The notes under the pieces: model-generated
Told to the model about the DNA's origin: nothing
The model's database searches: none
Seen by the model: the letters and a program-made list of their open reading frames with translations, nothing else
Program-made: the position numbers and the translations under genes
Assembly (NCBI RefSeq): GCF_000482865.1
Contig: NZ_AXWW01000005.1
Location: 1-64,000 of the forward strand
Length of the DNA: 64,000 bases
Source: Actinokineospora inagensis DSM 44258
GTDB lineage: Bacteria > Actinomycetota > Actinomycetes > Mycobacteriales > Pseudonocardiaceae
Reading direction: 5' to 3'
In this document: piece after piece, positions 58,699-64,000 of the stretch
How positions within the stretch are numbered: the first letter of the stretch is position 1
How the letters are laid out: each line of letters starts with the position of its first letter

Positions 58699-58722
58699 AA
58701 TCGCCTATCAGCTATGCACTAT
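58699..58722 (+). repeat. AT-rich tandem site, right of the lectin gene
   Basis: ATCGCCTATC and ATGCACTATC are separated by AGCT, the same layout and orientation as 57423-57446. It lies about 250 bases upstream of the lectin start and 140 bases before DUF3097. Apart from this, 58450-58862 holds no gene. Confidence 0.5.
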
Positions 58723-58862
58723 CAAGATTACCGATAGCACTCAAGCACGGGCTCGCCGGAAACGCCTTCAACCAGACCCAACCCAGCCGAGACAAGGGGG
58801 GCCTGCCCGTTGGAGCGGGTGATCGGCGCGCCGTCGGCGGTGGGGCGGGGTGGGTCGCTAGC

Positions 58863-59678
58863 GTGGCGGGTGTGCGCTCTCATGACTACGGCGACATCCT
58901 CTCCGGCAAGCCGCGCAGGCAGATTCCCGAGGTGGTCGCTGAGACCGGCCTGGTGGTCGAGGACCCGGCGAGTGGGTTTTGTGGTGCTGTGGTGCGGTTC
59001 GAGTACGGGAATGTCGTAGTGGAGGACCGGCACGGTCGGCGTCGGTTGTTCCCGTTGGCCCCGGCGGGGTTTCTGGTGGACGGCCGCGCGGTCACGTTGG
59101 TCCGTCCACAGCAGCAGGGCGCGCCGAAGGTGACGCGGTCGGCGTCGGGGTCGACGCGGGTGGAGGGGGTTCGGGCGCGGACGGCGCGGGCGAGTCGGAT
59201 CTGGGTGGAGGGTGTGCACGACGCGGAGCTGGTCGAGATCGTGTGGGGGCACGATCTGCGCGTCGAGGGTGTGGTGGTGGAGCCGTTGGAGGGGGTGGAC
59301 AACCTCGCGGAGCGGGTCGCGGAGTTCGGGCCCGCGCCGCACCGGCGGTTGGGGGTGTTGGTGGACCACTTGGTGTCCGGGAGCAAGGAGTCGCGGATCG
59401 TCGAGTCGGTCGACAGCGCGCACGTGTTGGTGACCGGGCACCCGTATGTGGACATCTGGGAGGCGGTGAAGCCGTCGGTGCTGGGGATTGGCGGCTGGCC
59501 GCGGGTGCCGCGCGGCGTAGCGTGGAAGGACGGTGTGTGTGCCGCGCTCGGCTGGGGTGACCCGGTCGAGGGATGGCGGCGGGTGCGGGCGGCGGTGTCG
59601 GGGTTCCGGGACCTGGAGTCGCCGTTGGTGGGTGCGGTGGAGCGGTTGATCGATTTCGTGACGATCGACCCGGAGTGA
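58863..59678 (+). CDS. DUF3097-family protein
   Basis: 271 residues from GTG 58863 (MAGVRSHDYGDILSGKPRRQ). Conserved stretches include PEVVAETGLVVEDPASGFCG, RIWVEGVHDAELVEIVWGHD, LRVEGVVVEPLEGVDNLAER and VLVTGHPYVDIWEAVKPSVL, followed by WPRVPRGVAWKDGVC. This is the actinobacterial DUF3097 family. The VEGxxDAE element resembles a Toprim-like motif, suggesting a nucleic-acid-related role (inference). Soluble. Confidence 0.85.
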   Translation: MAGVRSHDYGDILSGKPRRQIPEVVAETGLVVEDPASGFCGAVVRFEYGNVVVEDRHGRRRLFPLAPAGFLVDGRAVTLVRPQQQGAPKVTRSASGSTRVEGVRARTARASRIWVEGVHDAELVEIVWGHDLRVEGVVVEPLEGVDNLAERVAEFGPAPHRRLGVLVDHLVSGSKESRIVESVDSAHVLVTGHPYVDIWEAVKPSVLGIGGWPRVPRGVAWKDGVCAALGWGDPVEGWRRVRAAVSGFRDLESPLVGAVERLIDFVTIDPE

Positions 59679-59723
59679 GTCGGTGTGGCCTCCCGGGGCG
59701 CGCCGGTCTGCGAGGATGACCAG

Positions 59724-60149
59724 ATGGCGGCGCTGCTCTGGCTGGTCGGTGGGGTGTTGCTGATCGCGGCCGAGGTGCTTTCCGGTGACTTCGTGCTGGT
59801 GATGCTGGGCGCGGCCGGGTTGGCCGCGGCGGGCGCCGAGGCGGTGTTCGGGCAGACCCTGTTGAGCGTGGCGGTGTTCGCGGTCGTGTCGGTGGCGTTG
59901 ACCGCGGTGGCGCGTCCGGCGTTGAAGCGGCGGATGCTGGGCCCGGCGGTGGCCGACAACGTGGCGGCGCTGGTGGGGGTCCAGGCGGTCGTGACGACGC
60001 GGGTCGACGGGCACGGCGGCCGGGTGCGGTTGCGCGGGCAGGAGTGGTCGGCGCGGGCGTTGGACGCGACGCAGGTGTTGGAGCCGGGGACCGCGGTGAC
60101 GGTCATGGAGATCTCCGGGGCGACCGCGGTGGTGTGGGCGGACCGGTGA
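59724..60149 (+). CDS. NfeD-family membrane protein
   Basis: 141 residues from ATG 59724. Three hydrophobic segments (ALLWLVGGVLLIAAEVL, FVLVMLGAAGLAAAGAEAVF, LLSVAVFAVVSVALTAVA) are followed by a small OB-fold domain with LVGVQAVVTTRVDGHGGRVR, LRGQEWSARALDATQVLEPG and TAVTVMEISGATAVV. NfeD proteins of this short type pair with SPFH proteins in membrane microdomains. The SPFH gene starts 28 bases downstream, so they form an operon. Confidence 0.9.
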   Translation: MAALLWLVGGVLLIAAEVLSGDFVLVMLGAAGLAAAGAEAVFGQTLLSVAVFAVVSVALTAVARPALKRRMLGPAVADNVAALVGVQAVVTTRVDGHGGRVRLRGQEWSARALDATQVLEPGTAVTVMEISGATAVVWADR

Positions 60150-60177
60150 GTGGGTTTGTCGTGGGTTGGAGGGTGTT

Positions 60178-61323
60178 GTGAGCGTGTCGGTGATCGTCAC
60201 CATCGTGGTGGTGCTGTTCGTCCTGATCGTCATGGTCAAATCGATCAAGGTGATCCCGCAGGCGCAGTCGGCGGTGATCGAGCGGCTGGGGCGGTTCCGG
60301 ACGGTGGCGGAGCCGGGGTTGAACTTCCTGGTGCCGTTCTTCGACCGGATCCGGGCGCGGATCGATCTGCGCGAGCAGGTGGTGTCGTTCCCGCCGCAGC
60401 CGGTGATCACCCAGGACAACCTGACCGTGTCGATAGACACCGTCGTCTACTTCCAGGTGACCGACTCGCGCGCGGCGGTCTACGAGATCGCGAACTACAT
60501 CATCGCGGTGGAGCAGTTGACCACGACGACGCTGCGCAACGTGGTGGGTGGGATGAGCCTGGAGGAGACGTTGACCTCCCGCGACCACATCAACGGTCAA
60601 CTGCGCGGGGTGTTGGACGAGGAGACCGGGCGGTGGGGGATCCGGGTGGCGCGGGTGGAGCTCAAGGCGATCGACCCGCCGCCGTCCATCCAGGACTCGA
60701 TGGAGAAGCAGATGCGCGCCGACCGGGAGAAGCGCGCGATCATCCTGACCGCGGAGGGCCAGCGGGAGGCGGCGATCAAGACCGCGGAGGGCAGCAAGCA
60801 GTCGCAGATCCTCGCCGCGGAGGGCGCCAAGCAGGCCACCATCATGGCCGCGGAGGCGGAGCGGCAGTCGCGGATCCTGCGCGCCCAGGGTGAGCGGGCC
60901 GCCCGGTACCTGCAGGCGCAGGGCCAGGCGAAGGCGATCGAGAAGGTGTTCGCCGCGATCAAGGCGGGTCGCCCGACCCCGGAGGTGCTGGCGTACCAGT
61001 ACCTGCAGACCCTGCCGGAGATGGCGCGCGGCGACGCGAACAAGGTGTGGATGATCCCCACCGACTTCGGCAAGGCCCTGGAGGGTTTCGCCCGCCAGTT
61101 CGGCCTCAAGTCCGACGACGGCGTGTTCCGCTACGAGCCGCCGCAGGAGTCGGTGACCTCGGCGCCGCAGTCCGACGAGGAGGAGGTCGCCGAGTGGTTC
61201 GACACCTCCACCGACCCGGAGGTCGAACGCGCGGTCCGCGCCGCGGAGGCGGTGGCCCGCAAGGAGGTCGACACGTCCCTGGCCGTACCGCCGGTCCTCC
61301 CGCGTCCCGCCGACGAGGTCTGA
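60178..61323 (+). CDS. SPFH/Band 7 (stomatin-like) membrane protein
   Basis: 381 residues from GTG 60178, with GGAGGG upstream. One N-terminal membrane segment (VIVTIVVVLFVLIVMV) is followed by the SPFH domain: VIPQAQSAVIERLGRFRTVA, PGLNFLVPFFDRIRARIDLR, TVSIDTVVYFQVTDSRAAVY and TLRNVVGGMSLEETLTSRDH. A long helical part (REKRAIILTAEGQREAAIKT and AEG repeats) drives oligomerisation. The acidic tail is probably disordered. Such proteins scaffold membrane microdomains and work with NfeD. Confidence 0.9.
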   Translation: MSVSVIVTIVVVLFVLIVMVKSIKVIPQAQSAVIERLGRFRTVAEPGLNFLVPFFDRIRARIDLREQVVSFPPQPVITQDNLTVSIDTVVYFQVTDSRAAVYEIANYIIAVEQLTTTTLRNVVGGMSLEETLTSRDHINGQLRGVLDEETGRWGIRVARVELKAIDPPPSIQDSMEKQMRADREKRAIILTAEGQREAAIKTAEGSKQSQILAAEGAKQATIMAAEAERQSRILRAQGERAARYLQAQGQAKAIEKVFAAIKAGRPTPEVLAYQYLQTLPEMARGDANKVWMIPTDFGKALEGFARQFGLKSDDGVFRYEPPQESVTSAPQSDEEEVAEWFDTSTDPEVERAVRAAEAVARKEVDTSLAVPPVLPRPADEV

Positions 61324-61336
61324 CCCCGCGCCACGA

Positions 61337-61362
61337 CGACCCGGTCCGGTGGGGCCGGGTCG
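61337..61362 (+). terminator. terminator after the SPFH gene
   Basis: An 8-bp stem CGACCCGG with CCGGGTCG, loop of 10 bases, followed by TTTGTCGTT. It starts 14 bases after the stop and may also serve the convergent gene at 61382. Confidence 0.6.
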
Positions 61363-61381
61363 TTTGTCGTTGCCGCCGTTG

Positions 61382-61870
61382 TCACCGGGTGGCGCGCCTG
61401 CGGACGAGTTCCTCGATGGCGGTGGGCAGGGTGGTCTCGAAGTCGATCAGCTTGGCCCAGGTGGGGGTGACCACGACGCGGACCATGCCGTCGTAGAGGG
61501 AGCGGACCTCGGCCTCCCACTCGACCCGTTGTTCCGGGCTCATCTGGTAGGTGCCGTTCATCCGCAGGTACTCCTCGGGGATGCCGTCGACCACGTCGAG
61601 TTCCACGCGCCCGCGGATGAGCAGGATCCGCGGCGGGTGGACCTCGGTGTCGATGGTGAGCGCCACGGCCGGGTTGCGGCGCAGGGACGGCAGCTTCGGG
61701 GCGTTCTTGGTGGTGCACATGACGATCTCGCTGCCATTCCAGGTAAACGCGATCGGCACATTCCGCGGCGTCCCGTCCTTGGCGACGTAGGCGAGCCGGG
61801 TGATGTCACGGGCGAGCAGTTCCCGGCTGATGGGGCGGTTGAGCACCTCGTGGACCTCGCGCTGCTGCAT
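61382..61870 (-). CDS. pyridoxamine 5'-phosphate oxidase-like split-barrel protein
   Basis: 162 residues from ATG 61870, with AAGGAG six bases upstream. The split beta-barrel pattern is seen in LLARDITRLAYVAKDGTPRN, VPIAFTWNGSEIVMCTTKNA, PKLPSLRRNPAVALTIDTEV and ILLIRGRVELDVVDGIPEEY. Members bind FMN, F420 or haem; the SLRRNPAVALTID stretch is common in actinobacterial F420-type PPOX proteins. The substrate is unknown. Confidence 0.85.
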   Translation of the reverse strand: MQQREVHEVLNRPISRELLARDITRLAYVAKDGTPRNVPIAFTWNGSEIVMCTTKNAPKLPSLRRNPAVALTIDTEVHPPRILLIRGRVELDVVDGIPEEYLRMNGTYQMSPEQRVEWEAEVRSLYDGMVRVVVTPTWAKLIDFETTLPTAIEELVRRRATR

Positions 61871-62133
61871 GATCGGCTCCTTCGCTGTCGGTGTGCTGAC
61901 CCGAGGACGGAGCCGCCCGGGGGTTCTCGACATCCGGCGCGCACCGGATTCAGCGGGTCAACGTCGTCGCTGGCTGAACTGGGAGTGGGTGCACAAGGTC
62001 CGGTCCCGCGTCGCGTTGGGCCGCCCGGATTGCGGCACGCCTACGGGGTCATGCGACCCAGCCTGGCCTCCCTGCACCGACTACTACCAGTGGTGCCGGT
62101 CTTCGTGTGCAACACCCGCGAGGGCGCAGCGCT

Positions 62134-62600
62134 CATCTGTTCCTCGCCCCCATTCTGCGGGTCATGCGGAAGGTGGAGTACTCGACGGTCCAGGTGTCGC
62201 GGGTGTGGGTGGTGGTGGCGAGGGTGTCGATCGTGAGGCGCGCGGCGGTGGCTTGGGCGCGCAGGTGGTCGAGGTCGCCGGAGGTGCCGAAGAAGACCAG
62301 CAGCCGACCGCCGGGGCGAGGTCCATGTCGTCAGCCACTACCTCGGCCGCGGTGGTGGCGAGGATCGCGTTGACGCCGCTGCCGGTGCCCATGTCCAGTA
62401 CCCGATCGTCTGCCCGGACCTCGTTGAGGAAGGCTTGGCTGAGCAGGCGGGAGGTCGAGGTGGTGGGTCGCACGCCCGGTGGCCGGCCGAGGTAGTCGAC
62501 GGTGGTCTGCGGGCGCGCCAGGGATTCTTGGTAGGCGTGCTCGTGCTGGCGCCGGACGCGTTCGACGTGGTCGGGGCCGAACCTGGGACCGCGCCCGGTT
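62134..62600 (-). pseudogene. SAM-dependent methyltransferase with an internal deletion
   Basis: The minus strand encodes an N-terminal part (FGPDHVERVRRQHEHAYQES, DYLGRPPGVRPTTSTSRLLS) and the SAM-binding motif RVLDMGTGSGVNAIL, then AEVVADDMDLAP. At once, in another frame, it continues with the far C-terminal part GGRLLVFFGTSGDLDHLRAQ and TWTVEYSTFRMTRRMG. The middle of a usual methyltransferase, roughly 100 residues, is missing. The 5' end abuts the winged-helix gene stop and has no clear start codon. It is non-functional. Confidence 0.65.
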
Positions 62601-63683
62601 TTAGATGACGTGGACGTCTGTGAAGCCGCGGGCGGTGGCGACGTGTTCGGCCTCGGCGGCGATCGTCTTCACGGTGGTGGCGGGGAGGGGCTCGAACGGG
62701 TCGAGGGTCAGGGTCAGGGTTTTGCCGGTGGTTTTGGTGCGCCAGGTGCCCGCGATCTCGCCGTGGATGAGGAGGGCGCCGGGGTTGCCGATGACCTTCC
62801 ACACCTGTTTCTGCCGGGTGACGTCGGGGACCAGCAGGGCGCGGTCGCGGGTTTGCAGCCAGGGGTCGAGTGGGGGCAGCAGCCGGACCACGTCCGGGGT
62901 GGGGGCGGTGCGCAGGGTGTCGAGGTCGGACTCGGGGAACCAGCGGCCGTCGCCGAGTTCGACCAGGTTGGTGGGCCAGGCGGGTTTGACCTGGGTTTGG
63001 GTGGTGTCGAGGAACGCGGCGACGTCGGCGATGGTGGCGGGGCCGTGCAGGCGCAGGTAGTCGGTGATCACCGGGGTGGGGTCGCCGGTGGTGGGGACGG
63101 GGTGGCGGTCGGGCAGGGGCCGCAGCAGGGTGGGGCGGTGTTCGGCGTGGACGGTGACGCCCGCGAACAGGCCGATGAGTTGGAAGAGGCTGCCGTAGAC
63201 GTGGGTCGTGGCGCAGGGGCCGCAGTCGAAGGCGTATGCGGCGGGCAGGCGGGCGGTGAGTTCGCCGCTGACCTGGCCGCGTGGTTTCTCCGTGTCGACG
63301 ACCTCGCGCAGGGCGGTGGCGGCGGTGGTGTAGGCGTGCAGGCCGGGGACACCGACGCGTTTGAGGGCGGTGCCGCAGGCGCCGAGGCGGGCCCACGCGT
63401 CGGCGTCGGTGCGCGGCCACAGCGCCCCGGCGAGGGCGGTGACGTCGGCGCGGCGCAGCAGGTGCGGTGCGCCGCGGTGCGCCCAGAGGGTGACGAAACC
63501 GTCGAGGTCGGGTTCGCCGGGGAGGCGGGCGGCGAGGGCGACCTGGGGGGAGCGGCTGCCTGCGTCCTGCACGCCGAGGTCGAACACGGCCAGGTCGGTG
63601 GCGGTCGTGGTGTCGCGGTGCAGGCCGTGGCGCAGGGCGCGGTAGGCGATGGTCTGCTCGCGGGGGATGTCCAGGTGCGCCAT
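62601..63683 (-). CDS. winged-helix DNA-binding domain protein (HTH_42/YcaQ-like)
   Basis: 360 residues, starting MAHLDIPREQTIAYRALRHG. The family layout is clear: ALAARLPGEPDLDGFVTLWA, HRGAPHLLRRADVTALAGAL, a central YLRLHGPATIADVAAFLDTT winged helix and LLPPLDPWLQTRDRALLVPD, then WKVIGNPGALLIHGEIAGTW. Bacterial YcaQ/AlkX-type relatives are DNA glycosylases acting on alkylated or crosslinked DNA. This protein belongs to the broader actinobacterial group, so glycosylase activity is likely but not proven. The motif after PDP is intact. Confidence 0.8.
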   Translation of the reverse strand: MAHLDIPREQTIAYRALRHGLHRDTTTATDLAVFDLGVQDAGSRSPQVALAARLPGEPDLDGFVTLWAHRGAPHLLRRADVTALAGALWPRTDADAWARLGACGTALKRVGVPGLHAYTTAATALREVVDTEKPRGQVSGELTARLPAAYAFDCGPCATTHVYGSLFQLIGLFAGVTVHAEHRPTLLRPLPDRHPVPTTGDPTPVITDYLRLHGPATIADVAAFLDTTQTQVKPAWPTNLVELGDGRWFPESDLDTLRTAPTPDVVRLLPPLDPWLQTRDRALLVPDVTRQKQVWKVIGNPGALLIHGEIAGTWRTKTTGKTLTLTLDPFEPLPATTVKTIAAEAEHVATARGFTDVHVI

Positions 63684-63710
63684 GGTGTTCCTCCGGGCTA
63701 GTCGATCGGG

Positions 63711-64000
63711 CTAGTCGATGCGCAGGACGCGGTAGCCCGCGACCGGGCCGGGTGTGGCGCCGCAACTGGCGGGCCGGGCGGGGCCGGTGGCGGGGCATTC
63801 GGCGACGGTGACCCGCCAGCCGCGGCCGTCGACGTGCCACACCCCGACCCGCCAGTTGCCGTCGTCGTCGGGTTCCGGGTCGCGTACGCGCAGCACGTCG
63901 GGGTGCACGGTGTTGGTCAGTTCACGCACCGCGAGTTCGGCGGCCTGCCCGGCGGGGACCCAGGTGGAGCGGCCGCGGCAGCGGTCGGTGACGACGGCGC
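63711..64000 (-). CDS. hypothetical protein, partial at the window edge
   Basis: The open minus-strand frame runs off the window. Visible residues are STWVPAGQAAELAVRELTNT, then VHPDVLRVRDPEPDDDGNWR and VGVWHVDGRGWRVTVAECPA, ending GYRVLRID. The natural start lies beyond the edge. The VRDPEPDDDGNWRVGVWHVD stretch suggests a small beta-rich domain; the family was not recognised. It is followed by the winged-helix gene after 27 bases. Confidence 0.6.
   Translation of the reverse strand, partial: AVVTDRCRGRSTWVPAGQAAELAVRELTNTVHPDVLRVRDPEPDDDGNWRVGVWHVDGRGWRVTVAECPATGPARPASCGATPGPVAGYRVLRID

Noticed and set aside
1-64000. CRISPR arrays or other regularly spaced repeats
   Set aside because: No set of short repeats with similar-length unique spacers was seen; the YD repeats of the RHS gene are protein repeats.

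Overview
This window looks like the chromosome of a high-GC actinobacterium, probably in or near the Pseudonocardiaceae (family level is an inference). Supporting signs are the GC-rich codon use, frequent GTG/TTG starts, ATGA/GTGA stop-start overlaps, a WhiB-like protein, an F420-type luciferase-like oxidoreductase, an MptB-like mannosyltransferase, and a core gene order (M20 peptidase, lipoprotein, DUF5703, UppP, histidine phosphatase, DUF3090, SCO1664-type protein) that I recall as matching the Rv2141c-Rv2133c neighbourhood of Mycobacterium tuberculosis.

Region 1 (1-6690) is decayed accessory DNA. It holds a frameshifted IS5-type transposase cut by the window edge, the tail of a polymorphic toxin followed by an intact putative immunity gene, a frameshifted AlbA_2-domain gene, an orphan RHS repeat protein with no natural 5' end, and scraps of an MFS transporter and an ArsR-like regulator.

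Region 2 (about 6645-27772) is the most interesting part: two related integrative elements in tandem at the 3' end of a tRNA-Leu(GAG) gene. Each has, in order, a minus-strand block of XRE regulators and a small conserved protein, an accessory/regulatory block, an FtsK/SpoIIIE-type DNA translocase (Tra), a small linker protein, and a serine recombinase whose 3' end runs into the attachment site. The 11-bp word GCGTGTCCGAG occurs at the left end, at the junction of the two elements, and at the tRNA 3' end. Element 1 (about 6.69-18.04 kb) has an intact Tra but a frameshifted recombinase. Element 2 (about 18.04-27.69 kb) has an intact recombinase but a frameshifted Tra. No replication initiator was seen. 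Element 1 also carries two related XRE-Nudix-like proteins facing each other across a cupin gene; element 2 carries an XRE-TPR regulator, a creatininase-family enzyme, and paired palindromic operator candidates.

Region 3 (27.8-39.5 kb) is mostly chromosomal backbone: M20 peptidase, lipoprotein plus DUF5703, aldo/keto reductase, F420-type oxidoreductase, UppP and a histidine phosphatase. A NACHT NTPase, a MarR regulator and a DUF2231 membrane protein are inserted near its start.

Region 4 (39.6-55.9 kb) is a 16-kb block that separates the uppP/phosphatase pair from its usual DUF3090/SCO1664 partners. It holds a subtilisin-inhibitor-like protein with a duplicated tail, a GH92 mannosidase-ABC transporter operon, a degenerate subtilase, a Nudix hydrolase, a second M20 peptidase, an MptB-like transferase, an MFS transporter, an LD-carboxypeptidase and an S9 peptidase.

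Region 5 (56-64 kb) holds DUF3090, the SCO1664-type protein, a secreted ricin-type lectin in a segment bounded by AT-rich direct repeats, DUF3097, an NfeD-SPFH operon, a flavin/F420-binding split-barrel protein, a methyltransferase pseudogene, a winged-helix protein and a partial gene at the edge.
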